Part shown: one piece after another, positions 18,554 through 27,285 of the stretch | Layout: each line of letters starts with the position of its first letter | Numbering within the stretch: the first letter of the stretch is position 1 | Assembly (NCBI RefSeq): GCF_020169515.1 | Contig: NZ_JAHMHW010000001.1 | Coordinates: forward strand, 992,001 to 1,056,000 | Reading direction: 5' to 3' | From: Paenibacillus vietnamensis | Lineage (GTDB): Bacteria; Bacillota; Bacilli; Paenibacillales; Paenibacillaceae | Length of the DNA: 64,000 nucleotides | Notes under the pieces: generated by a model | What the model saw: the letters and a program-made list of their open reading frames with translations, nothing else | Told to the model about the DNA's origin: nothing | The model's database searches: none | Made by a program: the position numbers and the translations under genes

Positions 18554-18622
18554 CTTCCCGCCTCCCTCCTTTTCACACCTTAATAAGCGTCACCCGCTCC
18601 CCTCCACCCAAACGTCGAGCTA

Positions 18623-20179
18623 TTAAAATACCTTCGTCGTCCAGCTTTCGCAATTCCAGGTTTCGGTAACGACGTCACGATAAAACTCAGGTTCATGGGA
18701 AATGAGCAGAATGCTTCCTTTGTATGCTTTAAGGGCCCGCTTCAACTCGTCCTTCGCATCTACATCCAAGTGGTTCGTAGGCTCGTCGAGAACCAGCAAA
18801 TTCGTTTCGTTGTTTATCAGCTTGCAAAGTCTGACCTTCGCTTTCTCCCCGCCGCTGAGCACGGCGATTTTGCTTTCGATATGCTTCGTCGTGAGACCGC
18901 ACTTGGCCAATGCCGCGCGCACCTCGAACTGCGTAAACGAAGGAAACTCTTTCCAAATTTCTTCGATGCAAGTATTGTAGTTCGTATCCTTCATTTCCTG
19001 CTGGAAATATCCGATATGAAGATTTTCTCCAAGCTGAACGGAGCCCGAGATGGCCGGGATCTCTCCTAAAATGCTGCGCAGCAGCGTCGTCTTCCCGATT
19101 CCGTTAGCACCTACGAGCGCAATCTTCTGTCCGCGCTCCATACGGAGATCAAGCGCTCTGGATAAAGGAGCGTCATAGCCGATCACAAGCTCCTTCGTCT
19201 CGAAAATCAGCTTGCCGGACGTTCTGGCATCCTTGAAGTTGAACTGCGGCTTCGGTTTCTCCTTGGCCAGCTCGATTACTTCCATCTTATCGAGCTTCTT
19301 CTGCCTCGACATCGCCATGTTGCGCGTTGCTACACTGGCCTTGTTGCGGGCTACAAAATCCTTCAAGTCGGCAATTTCCTGCTGTTGACGCTTATAAGCC
19401 GACTCCAGCTGCTGCTTCTTCATTTCGTACACTTGCTGGAAATGATCGTAATCGCCGACATATCGTGTCAGCTCTTGATTCTCCATATGATAGATCAGGT
19501 TGATGACACTGTTCAAAAACGGAATGTCGTGGGATATCAAAATAAAGGCATTCTCGTATTCCTGCAAATAACGCTTCAGCCATTCGATATGCTGCTCGTC
19601 CAAATAGTTCGTCGGCTCGTCAAGCAGAAGGATGTCCGGCTTCTCAAGCAGCAGCTTCGCCAGCAGCACCTTCGTGCGCTGCCCGCCGCTCAAATCGTGG
19701 ACGTCCTTATCGAGACCGATATCGGTAAGTCCAAGGCCGCGCGCAGTTTCGTCGATCTTCGCATCAATCAGGTAAAAATCCTGGTTTGTCAACGTATCCT
19801 GGATCGTACCGACATCCTCGAGCAGCTGCTCCAGCTCCTCTGGCGTAACATCTCCCATCCTGCCGTACATGTCGTTCATTTCCTGCTCCAGGTCAAACAA
19901 ATATTGAAATGCGCCTTTCAAGACATCGCGCATCGTCATGCCTTTGCCCAGTACGGCATGCTGATCCAGATAGCCTACGCGAACGCGCTTGGACCATTCG
20001 ACCTTGCCGTCATCCGGTTGAAGCTTGCCTGTAATAATGTTCATAAAAGTGGACTTACCTTCACCGTTAGCGCCGATAAGACCAATGTGCTCGCCCTTCA
20101 GCAGGCGAAAGGAAACATCGTTGAAAATCGCACGGTCCCCGAATCCATGACTAAGTCGTTCTACGTTTAATATGCTCAT
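18623..20179 (-). CDS. ykpA: ABC-F family ATPase (YkpA/YbiT-like)
   Basis: 518 residues with two ABC cassettes and no membrane helices: Walker A at GANGEGKS and GANGIGKT, signatures LSGGQRTK and LSGGEKAK, Walker B LLLDEPTNYLD and LVLDEPTNHLD. Between them is the charged ABC-F linker (about 240-310) that reaches toward the ribosomal P-site tRNA in this family. The Asn-Tyr-Leu-Asp form of the first Walker B and overall length resemble B. subtilis YkpA/E. coli YbiT rather than antibiotic-resistance ABC-F proteins. It is expected to work on the ribosome. Confidence 0.9.
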   Translation of the reverse strand: MSILNVERLSHGFGDRAIFNDVSFRLLKGEHIGLIGANGEGKSTFMNIITGKLQPDDGKVEWSKRVRVGYLDQHAVLGKGMTMRDVLKGAFQYLFDLEQEMNDMYGRMGDVTPEELEQLLEDVGTIQDTLTNQDFYLIDAKIDETARGLGLTDIGLDKDVHDLSGGQRTKVLLAKLLLEKPDILLLDEPTNYLDEQHIEWLKRYLQEYENAFILISHDIPFLNSVINLIYHMENQELTRYVGDYDHFQQVYEMKKQQLESAYKRQQQEIADLKDFVARNKASVATRNMAMSRQKKLDKMEVIELAKEKPKPQFNFKDARTSGKLIFETKELVIGYDAPLSRALDLRMERGQKIALVGANGIGKTTLLRSILGEIPAISGSVQLGENLHIGYFQQEMKDTNYNTCIEEIWKEFPSFTQFEVRAALAKCGLTTKHIESKIAVLSGGEKAKVRLCKLINNETNLLVLDEPTNHLDVDAKDELKRALKAYKGSILLISHEPEFYRDVVTETWNCESWTTKVF

Positions 20180-20249
20180 CTATGACACCTTTTCCCTAAA
20201 ATATTCTCGTACTATTATAATCGCTGCGGGAAAACAACTCAATGAGGGA

Positions 20250-21071
20250 TTAGGGACGCGACGCTTTTCCGGCGGCAGCTTCCGGTCGAGACTGAAGTCT
20301 GCTTATAAAATTGCCCATTAGCACGGGAAGAGAAATAAGGATGGGAGGATCATCGACTCTTGGCTCGTATAACGAAACTTCCTGATAAGGCACGGTTGTA
20401 AAGGGTTCGACGACGATCGGCTCCCGCGAGCGTGTTCGCAGCGTCGTATGCGGCAATAAAAAATCCTTTGCCTGTGACCCCCATGAAACGGAAGTGGCCA
20501 TCAAATAATAGATGCCGGGTTTAACATCTGTAAACCGGAAGGTTCCGAGTCCCGGAAGCAAGGTTCCGTATAAGGGCATCCCTTCGGGTATAGGCTTAGC
20601 GAACAGGCCGATCAAAATGACACCGTCGAAAGGAACGTCCGCCTCTATAGTACCTTCGATGCACTGATGAGTAATGATGGCAGGTGCCGATTCCCGCCAA
20701 TCATTCAAGTTATGTAAGGTTTGAAACAAGCTGTCCGCCTGCTGTGCCGAATTTCGAAAGTGGGACGGCGTCACGCCTACCCGCTCCGTAAATCTGGTCG
20801 TAAACGTGCCGAGGCTTTGCTGCCCGATCTCCAGCCCGATATCGCGAATGCTCATATTCGTATGAATTAACAGATCCTTCGCCTTCTGCAGCCGCAAAGC
20901 GGAGACGAAGTATTGGGGAGAAAGCCCCATTCTTTCCTTAAAAATCCGAGAGAAATGAAACGGGCTATAGGCAGCGTAATCCGCCAACCGGGAGAGCGGA
21001 AGCGGATCGTAAATATTCTGATGAATATAGGCGATGACTTCGTCAATTTCCGGATACCGATCAGACATCAT
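20250..21071 (-). CDS. AraC family transcriptional regulator
   Basis: 273 residues with two helix-turn-helix motifs at the N-terminus (residues about 8-105: LSRLADYAAYSPFHFSRIFK and IRDIGLEIGQQSLGTFTTRF), followed by a ~150-residue domain of unknown ligand, rich in beta strands. Cytoplasmic. The order DNA-binding first, effector domain last, is seen in SoxS/Rob-like proteins with C-terminal GyrI-type domains, but I do not recognise this C-terminal domain with certainty. A LexA-type box lies 27 bases upstream of the ATG, which would place it under SOS control. Confidence 0.85.
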   Translation of the reverse strand: MMSDRYPEIDEVIAYIHQNIYDPLPLSRLADYAAYSPFHFSRIFKERMGLSPQYFVSALRLQKAKDLLIHTNMSIRDIGLEIGQQSLGTFTTRFTERVGVTPSHFRNSAQQADSLFQTLHNLNDWRESAPAIITHQCIEGTIEADVPFDGVILIGLFAKPIPEGMPLYGTLLPGLGTFRFTDVKPGIYYLMATSVSWGSQAKDFLLPHTTLRTRSREPIVVEPFTTVPYQEVSLYEPRVDDPPILISLPVLMGNFISRLQSRPEAAAGKASRP

Positions 21072-21097
21072 TTAATACCTCTCTTCAAATCTCATAT

Positions 21098-21111
21098 CGA
21101 ACATTTGTTCT
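21098..21111 (-). promoter_or_regulatory. LexA (SOS box)-like site
   Basis: The sequence CGAACATTTGTTCT carries both conserved halves of the Bacillus LexA operator (CGAAC-N4-GTTC), with one core position off the consensus. It sits just downstream of AT-rich -10 candidates (TAATAT) and 27 bases before the AraC gene, a good position for repression. Confidence 0.5.
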
Positions 21112-21165
21112 CGTATATATTACCACATATTAGCAGTAATTGGAACCCTAAAAATTCTGTTTTAC

Positions 21166-21198
21166 AAAAAAATGACCATCCGCCGGGGCGGTGGTCAT
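21166..21198 (-). terminator. terminator of the GntR/ABC operon
   Basis: Arms ATGACCA / TGGTCAT enclose a second pair CCGCC / GGCGG. Seven T residues follow on the minus strand. It closes the five-gene operon that begins with the GntR regulator. Confidence 0.85.
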
Positions 21199-21208
21199 CT
21201 AAGATTTT

Positions 21209-21460
21209 TCAGCTCGTCGTCAAGGCCGTGCCGGCTAAATGAAGTGAAGCTCTGATCGTTTGCTTCCTCATTCGTAAACGCAGCTCTTCGGCCGGTGTCT
21301 CGGCCAGCTTGTCCGTCCGGCTTATCTCCAGCAAAGCCGCCTTCGCGGCTTCCTCTGCAAGCCGGTCATTTTTCAATAAAAAATGTGCAACCTGATAAGC
21401 GTAAAGCTCGAGCTCTCTTAACCGTTGCAGAGTCAGCTCCATTCGGCAGTCCGGTTTCAT
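21209..21460 (-). CDS. small hypothetical protein at the end of the GntR/ABC operon
   Basis: 83 residues beginning MKPDCRMELT, charged and mostly helical (KNDRLAEEAAKAALLEISR). Cytoplasmic; no known family recognised, though the helical layout resembles the region-2 segment of ECF sigma factors at very low similarity. The ATG at 21460 is preferred because GGTGGGCGG precedes it; an in-frame ATG at 21502 would overlap the upstream gene by 26 bases. Last gene before the terminator. Confidence 0.6.
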   Translation of the reverse strand: MKPDCRMELTLQRLRELELYAYQVAHFLLKNDRLAEEAAKAALLEISRTDKLAETPAEELRLRMRKQTIRASLHLAGTALTTS

Positions 21461-21476
21461 ACCGCCCACCGCCGAT

Positions 21477-22739
21477 TCATTCGTTATAACGTTCATGTAC
21501 ATCTAAATTCAACAATCGAATGGCGCTTAACTTCTCCGCAGAGCGGCTGTTATCGTCAACAACGGCCGGTTTTCCGGAATAAAGAAGCATTCCGTCTTTA
21601 AGGTCGAGAACGGCGGCCATAGCTCTTTCCTCTTTCATCAATAAAACATAAACTCGGTCCTTGGAAATCTGCACCGATTTGATAACTCCCCCGCCTATCG
21701 CTTCAGCCGTAATCGTTGTATAGTCAAAATCATCTTTCTTTAAAGCTAGATCGTAACGGGATAAACTGATGCTGGCGGGATCAGATTCAGCCCAATAGAA
21801 CATATCGTTTTGCAAGCTGTAAGCCCTTTGTCCGCTTTTTTTTGCTAATGAATAATGATCCGGTAAAGCGACGACTTCCCCCGTTACATAGGAAAATGAA
21901 TAAAGCTTCGATGGCACTTCGTCATCAACTGCAGCGCTTGCGGCTTTTTCAACAGAATTTCTGTGTCCATCGATAACATCGCTTGAAGTTCTTTCATCCA
22001 AGATGATATGCTGCGACGTATCGGAAAAGATCAGAGGTTTAATGATTGAAATTTCTGTTTGCCCTCCGTTTCCACCTCTTTCAGGACCGTGAATCAGCTC
22101 ATTTCTTAATAAATTCCCATTATTGATGTCAATGACAAACAGCTCTTTCCCGCCAGGCGGCTTTTCGTAATATAACTGTTGAACCAGTAAAAACACCTGA
22201 TCCTCCACCAACTGAACATCCACTAAATATAAGTAGTCGAATGCTGTCTTAAGCGGGTATGTATTCTCTATGCGGGACTCTTTCCCCGATTTCTCATCTA
22301 AAATATCGAGACTTATCCTAACGCCTGCTTCTTCAGAACGGCCGCCGACACGCTCGGCTTCAGCGTAAATGACGCGCTCCTTATCTCGGAAAAAACCATC
22401 GAAGTTCATTTTTCCCCGCATAAAGGAGCTATACTTGTCAACTAAAGCCTTTATGCCGGATTGACTATAGAACCATGATCCGCTATCGGCTAAATAATGA
22501 CGAAAAGTAAAGTTGCTTTCCCTATAAACACTCCCGCGCATACTTACCGACAATTGCTCGGATCTCATGTTACCAAAATAGGAGCCGGATAAGTTGACAG
22601 CTTTTCCGTATACCGGATTACCCTGAACGGTTTCCAGCTTATATTCAGGCAAATGATTACGTGTGCCAATTGAATAATAGACAATGATGCCGCTAAGAGC
22701 TAATAAGACCGCGACGACCGAAGTCCAATATCGCTTCAT
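21477..22739 (-). CDS. membrane-anchored extracytoplasmic protein of the ABC operon
   Basis: 420 residues with one N-terminal helix (SVVAVLLALSGIIVYYSI, about 5-22) and a large exported domain of repeated beta strands (VQISKDRVYVLLMKEE, VAVLDLKDGMLLYSGK) that looks propeller-like. No lipobox and no cleavage site are clear, so it probably stays as a signal-anchored protein. GGGGGAGG precedes the ATG at 22739. It follows the permease gene almost directly, so it may sense or modulate the transporter. Function unknown. Confidence 0.75.
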   Translation of the reverse strand: MKRYWTSVVAVLLALSGIIVYYSIGTRNHLPEYKLETVQGNPVYGKAVNLSGSYFGNMRSEQLSVSMRGSVYRESNFTFRHYLADSGSWFYSQSGIKALVDKYSSFMRGKMNFDGFFRDKERVIYAEAERVGGRSEEAGVRISLDILDEKSGKESRIENTYPLKTAFDYLYLVDVQLVEDQVFLLVQQLYYEKPPGGKELFVIDINNGNLLRNELIHGPERGGNGGQTEISIIKPLIFSDTSQHIILDERTSSDVIDGHRNSVEKAASAAVDDEVPSKLYSFSYVTGEVVALPDHYSLAKKSGQRAYSLQNDMFYWAESDPASISLSRYDLALKKDDFDYTTITAEAIGGGVIKSVQISKDRVYVLLMKEERAMAAVLDLKDGMLLYSGKPAVVDDNSRSAEKLSAIRLLNLDVHERYNE

Positions 22740-22753
22740 ATGTATCCTCCCCC

Positions 22754-23593
22754 TCAAACCGATATCTTCCTCTTAATCAATCTCAATCCCAGCCAGATCG
22801 AAGCAATCGCCACGGCTATGCACACAGCAATTATAATAACGAAGAGTTCGCCAGGATATAAATAACCCCTGAGTCCGCTTGTTGTTGTGCTTATGGCTAA
22901 GAAAACAACGAGTGAACATCCAGCCAAATAAAGCAAGCCATACAAGATGCCAACACGTCTGTAGCTTCTCTCAAACAGTAAGGTGGTGAAAATAACAAGC
23001 ACCGCTAACGTGCCTAGCCCGTAAGAATATAAAAACTGTTCGAACCGGCGGGGTATGAGTGTGTTTAATGCAGGATTAGCCTTTATCGCGTCTACGATAT
23101 GGGATTCCTCCCGGGAATCTGCGGGTACAGCCAGATTGAATATGAAATGCTCTACGGAAAGCAGAGCAAGCTGATAGGATATCATGACAAAAACAAACAA
23201 AAGAATAGCGGTTATTTTAGCCCAATAGAGCTGGCACCTTGCGGACGGAAGCATAAGCAGGCGATAGATAAACGTGCTCCGCCCGAGCCAGTCCCGGTAC
23301 CAGATAAGCAATATGTATACGACCAATACAGATATGCTGATAAGAATCGGAAGAATGAACCAGAACTGCATATTATACATCGCCCATTCAAAAGTCAGAT
23401 TTTCTGGAGGAGGCACACTGAACGAATCCGCCACCAAATCCCTGAGCTTCTGCTCTGCACGCAGCTTCAATTCTCTTTTTACAATCCATAGTAAAGATGA
23501 GATTTGCAAAATAGCCGTCAATCCCATCAATGCCGCCAGCACCCACCGGAACCGGTGAACCTCCATATGGACCAGCTTTAAATATCGGTTCAT
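22754..23593 (-). CDS. ABC-2 type transporter permease
   Basis: 279 residues with about six membrane helices (LAALMGLTAILQISSLLWIV, FWFILPILISISVLVVYILL, LGTLAVLVIFTTLLF, LFVIIIAVCIAVAIASIWLG). No sequence-specific motif, but overlap by four bases with the ATPase gene (ATGA) and shared operon identify it as the membrane subunit. Direction (export) and substrate are unknown; YtrBCDEF- and YhcF/G-type systems of this arrangement respond to cell-envelope stress. Confidence 0.8.
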   Translation of the reverse strand: MNRYLKLVHMEVHRFRWVLAALMGLTAILQISSLLWIVKRELKLRAEQKLRDLVADSFSVPPPENLTFEWAMYNMQFWFILPILISISVLVVYILLIWYRDWLGRSTFIYRLLMLPSARCQLYWAKITAILLFVFVMISYQLALLSVEHFIFNLAVPADSREESHIVDAIKANPALNTLIPRRFEQFLYSYGLGTLAVLVIFTTLLFERSYRRVGILYGLLYLAGCSLVVFLAISTTTSGLRGYLYPGELFVIIIAVCIAVAIASIWLGLRLIKRKISV

Positions 23594-24279
23594 CCGCGGT
23601 ACACCTCCCTCATGACATCAATGACCGATTTGCCCTCTCCGCTGCGCATGTCCTCGACATCGAACGAACGCGTAACGATGCCGTCCCTCAGCATCACCGC
23701 TTTATCGATCAAATGCTCCATTTCTCCGATCTCATGCGTCGTCAGCAAAACGCCGCGGCCGTCTATCAAATCGCTTGTGAACACCTCTGTAATCGTTTCC
23801 CGGCTGAACAAATCGATTCCTGAGAAAGGCTCGTCCAGCAAAATGTAATTGGAATCCTGCCCGAGACCGAGCAGCAGGTTGAATTTGGCGGCCGTCCCTT
23901 TGGATAAGCTTCCGATCCGCTCCGAATGCTCGAGGCTGAAAAATTGCATCAAATCGCGGGCCCGCTCCTTGTTCCAGCTGTCATAAAAATCCTCCATAAA
24001 CGTCAGCGCCTCGGACAGCCTCATGCCGGCCGGCATCGTCAGATGATCGGGGACGAACGTCACCTTCTCATACAGGTCCGGTCCGGGCGGCCGGCCGTCA
24101 ATGCGGATCGCTCCTCCCCCGATAGGGGTCAGCCCCATAATCGCCTTGAGCACCGTCGACTTCCCCGCTCCATTGACGCCAATCAGGCATGTAATTTGTC
24201 CCTTCTCCGCCGTGAAGGATACTCCCTTCAGCACCTGTCGGAGCAGGTAACGCTTTCGGATATCTGCAACTTCAATCAT
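23590..24279 (-). CDS. ABC transporter ATP-binding protein
   Basis: 229 residues. Walker A GVNGAGKST (near 35), signature in degenerate form (GSLSKGTAAK in place of LSGGQ), Walker B YILLDEPFSGID, and switch His in TTHEIGEME. The LSKG signature is usual for YtrB/YhcG-like ATPases. It is cotranscribed with the GntR regulator gene upstream (four-base overlap) and the permease downstream. Confidence 0.9.
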   Translation of the reverse strand: MIEVADIRKRYLLRQVLKGVSFTAEKGQITCLIGVNGAGKSTVLKAIMGLTPIGGGAIRIDGRPPGPDLYEKVTFVPDHLTMPAGMRLSEALTFMEDFYDSWNKERARDLMQFFSLEHSERIGSLSKGTAAKFNLLLGLGQDSNYILLDEPFSGIDLFSRETITEVFTSDLIDGRGVLLTTHEIGEMEHLIDKAVMLRDGIVTRSFDVEDMRSGEGKSVIDVMREVYRG

Positions 24280-24674
24280 GCTCCGCCCCCGCTTTCCTCA
24301 AATTGTTGCTTGACCAGCTGCAGAAGCTCTTCGATCGGAACGTCGATTTTCCGCACGGATGCCACAAAAGCATGCACCGCTTCGCCGAGCAGCTCCGCTC
24401 TTACTTGCTCGAGCACCTTGGCATCGTCTGTAATGCGGCTTGGCGAGTTGCCTTCCGTTATGATCAACTGCTGCTCCTCCATTTCCTTGTACGCCTTCTG
24501 CGCCGTATTCGGGTTAATTTTCATAAGCGAGCCGAGCTCCCTCCTCGAGGGAATGATTTGTCCGGCCTGCAGATGCCCCGTAGCGATCCGCTCTTTGAAA
24601 TGCCGGACGACTTGCAAGTACACCGGGTCCCTGTTGTTGAAAGCGACTTCCGACCATCCTTCGCTTGTTTGCAT
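24276..24674 (-). CDS. GntR family regulator (YtrA subfamily)
   Basis: 132 residues: a winged helix-turn-helix (residues about 12-75, with GQIIPSRRELGSLMKINPNTAQKAY split over helices) and a short ~50-residue C-terminal dimerisation tail, the hallmark of the YtrA subgroup, which lacks an effector domain. Start at 24674 chosen for GAGAGG upstream; an in-frame extension to 24773 would cover the operator. It most likely represses its own operon, as in B. subtilis ytr. Confidence 0.88.
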   Translation of the reverse strand: MQTSEGWSEVAFNNRDPVYLQVVRHFKERIATGHLQAGQIIPSRRELGSLMKINPNTAQKAYKEMEEQQLIITEGNSPSRITDDAKVLEQVRAELLGEAVHAFVASVRKIDVPIEELLQLVKQQFEESGGGA

Positions 24675-24702
24675 CGCGGTACCTCTCGTTTCTGGACTAG
24701 TG

Positions 24703-24763
24703 TGTGTACTACGTGGTTCATACACCCCACATGTATTATGCATGTAATACACCATATTGTCAG
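24703..24763 (-). promoter_or_regulatory. promoter and two inverted repeats of the GntR/ABC operon
   Basis: On the minus strand CTGACA (24758-24763) and CATAAT (24735-24740) lie exactly 17 bases apart. Two inverted repeats overlap the region: GTATTA...TAATAC (24733-24738 and 24745-24750) covers the -10, and TGTGTA...TACACC (24703-24708 and 24721-24726, 12-base spacer) is just downstream. The second resembles the AGTGTA/TACACT arms described for B. subtilis YtrA. Binding here would block transcription. Confidence 0.6.
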
Positions 24764-24851
24764 TCGTTCCCAAAAAAGAGAAACCTTTTCCGTTCTAAAG
24801 CGTCTATTAGGTGTTACAAGATTTTACCAACCATGGAAGAGAGGAATTTAA

Positions 24852-26672
24852 GTGAGCAGACGCACAATCCGCAAATCGTCTTTAGCAATCATTGCGCTTG
24901 CCGTTACGGCTTCCGTTTGGAACGGAACCCCTTCAGCACACGCTCAATTGTCATCGGGATCAGCCGGCCGTTCAGACTCTGGCACCGTGTCGGTGCGCCC
25001 CGTCTCCGTTTCCTTTCAGAATTTGCAAATTTCACTCCCAAGGCCACCCAAGCTGATTAACGGCACGATGATGGTTCCCGGCAGAGCACTTCTGGAAGGC
25101 CTCGGCTGCGAGCTGGAATGGGACGCAGCCGATCGCAAGCTTTCGGTGTTACTTCATTCCAAAAGAGTAATGACCTTCTGGGCTAACCGCCATGAAGCGG
25201 AAGCGCATGGCGAAATGATCGGAAATTTGAGCGCTGCGCCATATATCGACGATCTCGGCCTATGGGTTCCTCTGCGGCTTGCTGCGGAAGCGAGCGGGCT
25301 GCGCGTATCGTGGGAAGCTTCACTTCGGCTGGCCATCGTCAGCGATCCCCATGCGCTTCCCGTCATCCGTGTCGCCGCAAAAGCCGATAACGGAATGACG
25401 GAGCCGCCGACGCAGCTGCTATCTGCCATGCGCGAGCGGATGAACGCAGATATCCGGCTCAATTTGTATGCCCCCGAGAACTATCGCGACCGCATCAATA
25501 TTATGATTGCAGCGGGGGAGATGCAGGACCTTATGCTGCTGGAGGATCCGTATCCATATCCGGACGATCTGCTTGAGAGTATTGCGCTCGATCTGACGGA
25601 TGAATTAAAACAATTCCCGCGGCTAAGCCGGCTGGCGCAAAATGAATCGGGCGGACGGACCGTCTCCGGCAAAAGCATAGGCATCGCCCGACCGGGAGAT
25701 CCGCACGACGCCCCGTTTCCTGCAATCCGTCAGGACTGGCTGGACCGGCTCGGACTTGTGAAGCCTTCGACGATGGAGGAGCTGTACGAAGCGCTTAAGC
25801 TGTTCACCACACATGATCCGGACGGAAACGGCAAATACGATACGGTCGGTCTTACCGGCTATTTAAATGGAGACGGATTAGGGACGCTTAGCTGGGTCGA
25901 GCATGCATTCACGGGATTTCCAGCCCGCTTCTCCGTCAAGGACGGCCAAATCACCGACCATGCCGTCAGCCCGGAAGAAGAAAAAGCACTCCAATGGCTT
26001 GCGCGCGCGTATGCCGACGGACTAATCGATAAAGAATTTCCCGTAATAAGCAAGGAACAGGCAGACAGCCGGCTAAGCGGTAACCAAGCGGGGCTATCGG
26101 CCATAAGCTTGTCCCAGGCGGCAGCATTGACTTCCGACTCCTCGATTTGGTCTCCTTTGCCTGGTATCAAGGCTGATGCGGGCAGCACTGCAATTGCGCC
26201 GTGGAATACGCGCGGCAACGGCATGTACATCGTGACGGTCATGACTAAGACCGACAGAAAGGCCATTCTGGAATGGCTCGACCGCGGTTATGAGATGACG
26301 GAAAATGGAGAATGGGCAAAAGTTGACGGTCTTGAAAACCGCGATCATTCCGCCATTAGCCATCTTTTTGGCCAAACGGACGTTCTTGCGGGAGGGGACA
26401 GCCTGGATCAGCTTCCCGGATCTGTACGCAAAGACTATGAAACGGCGGTTAACGAGTGGCGCAAAACCACTTATGAGGGACAAGTTCTGCAGCAGGCCGG
26501 CGGGTTATGGCGCAGCGGCGAATATGCGGAAATGAATCGTAAGCTGGAACAGTTTAAAATAAAAGTGATCGTGGGAGCGGCTTCGATTTCAGAGTGGAAA
26601 GCTTTTGCAGCGGAAATGACTGACTCCGAGGAATATCGCAAAATGATGAAGGGGCTGCAGGAGCTTCTATAG
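24852..26672 (+). CDS. solute-binding protein with N-terminal copper-amine-oxidase-N-like domain
   Basis: 606 residues. A Sec signal peptide ends near AHA (residue 36), with no lipobox. Residues about 58-165 match the stalk-like domain called copper amine oxidase N (INGTMMVPGRALLEGLGCE, YIDDLGLWVPLRLAAEASG). From about 170 the protein is a family-1 extracellular solute-binding protein (RLNLYAPENYRDRINIMIAAG, QDWLDRLGLVKPSTMEELY) including the Ca2+-loop DPDGNGKYD. GTG start with AGAGAGG upstream. It stands alone without permease genes. It probably anchors through the N-terminal domain to the wall or another protein, rather than by lipid. Confidence 0.78.
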   Translation: MSRRTIRKSSLAIIALAVTASVWNGTPSAHAQLSSGSAGRSDSGTVSVRPVSVSFQNLQISLPRPPKLINGTMMVPGRALLEGLGCELEWDAADRKLSVLLHSKRVMTFWANRHEAEAHGEMIGNLSAAPYIDDLGLWVPLRLAAEASGLRVSWEASLRLAIVSDPHALPVIRVAAKADNGMTEPPTQLLSAMRERMNADIRLNLYAPENYRDRINIMIAAGEMQDLMLLEDPYPYPDDLLESIALDLTDELKQFPRLSRLAQNESGGRTVSGKSIGIARPGDPHDAPFPAIRQDWLDRLGLVKPSTMEELYEALKLFTTHDPDGNGKYDTVGLTGYLNGDGLGTLSWVEHAFTGFPARFSVKDGQITDHAVSPEEEKALQWLARAYADGLIDKEFPVISKEQADSRLSGNQAGLSAISLSQAAALTSDSSIWSPLPGIKADAGSTAIAPWNTRGNGMYIVTVMTKTDRKAILEWLDRGYEMTENGEWAKVDGLENRDHSAISHLFGQTDVLAGGDSLDQLPGSVRKDYETAVNEWRKTTYEGQVLQQAGGLWRSGEYAEMNRKLEQFKIKVIVGAASISEWKAFAAEMTDSEEYRKMMKGLQELL

Positions 26673-26682
26673 CGGTCAAGAA

Positions 26683-26730
26683 AGAGGATTGCCTAAGCAG
26701 CTGTACGCTGTTTTCGGCAATCCTCTTTTT
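26683..26730 (+). terminator. bidirectional terminator between convergent genes
   Basis: Ten-base perfect arms GAGGATTGCC / GGCAATCCTC with A-run before and T5 after. It serves the plus-strand binding-protein gene and the minus-strand TerB-like gene. Confidence 0.88.
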
Positions 26731-26735
26731 ACTGC

Positions 26736-27164
26736 TTATAGACTAGGCACGTGTGAGCTCAAGATAAGCTTCATCCCTTCGATTCTCAGCTTATCCATCC
26801 GCACGACCCAGCTTTTGAACGCTTCATACGTTTCGTCCGAAAATCCGAGCAGCCGCTTCATATCCTGCACAAGCTGCTTTTCGTCGTCGTTGTAATCCCC
26901 GTCGGCAAAAATGAGCAGCAGCATTTCCGCGAAAAATATATTTTTTACCTGTTCGTCCTTAATGCCGCCGATGATGTCCGCTAGCTCCCTTGGCGCAGGA
27001 ATATCAACGGCTTCCCTAGGAATGTCCATCTCATCCATATAGGAGCGGAGGTAACCCTGTTCCTTGCGGTTGACGAATCCGTCCGCGTTAGCCACCAAAT
27101 GGGCCAATTCCAGAAAAGCCAGTTTATATTCGGTTTCTTGAAGAAAATGCAAAAACAATTCCAT
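26736..27164 (-). CDS. TerB-like protein
   Basis: 142 residues, nearly all helical, with two acidic loops typical of the TerB/DUF533-like fold (ANADGFVNRKEQGYL near 25-39 and FADGDYNDDEKQLV near 90-103), which in TerB bind a metal ion. Cytoplasmic. AGGAG precedes the ATG at 27164; an in-frame ATG at 27203 lacks one. Many Bacillales carry such stand-alone proteins without a tellurite-resistance operon; the role is unknown. Confidence 0.75.
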   Translation of the reverse strand: MELFLHFLQETEYKLAFLELAHLVANADGFVNRKEQGYLRSYMDEMDIPREAVDIPAPRELADIIGGIKDEQVKNIFFAEMLLLIFADGDYNDDEKQLVQDMKRLLGFSDETYEAFKSWVVRMDKLRIEGMKLILSSHVPSL

Positions 27165-27285
27165 CCACTCTCCTGTTTGATAAAGTTGTGCTCCACTAAC
27201 CATTCGACATGCGTCGACTCATTCCTACTACGTGTTTAAAGGATCGATCGTTTCGTTTAATGAATGACAAAGGAAGGTGTTGCCG

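Noticed and set aside
19385..20170. 261-residue open frame on the plus strand
   Set aside because: Antisense to the ABC-F ATPase; a high density of Leu/Gln arises from the opposite strand's codons.
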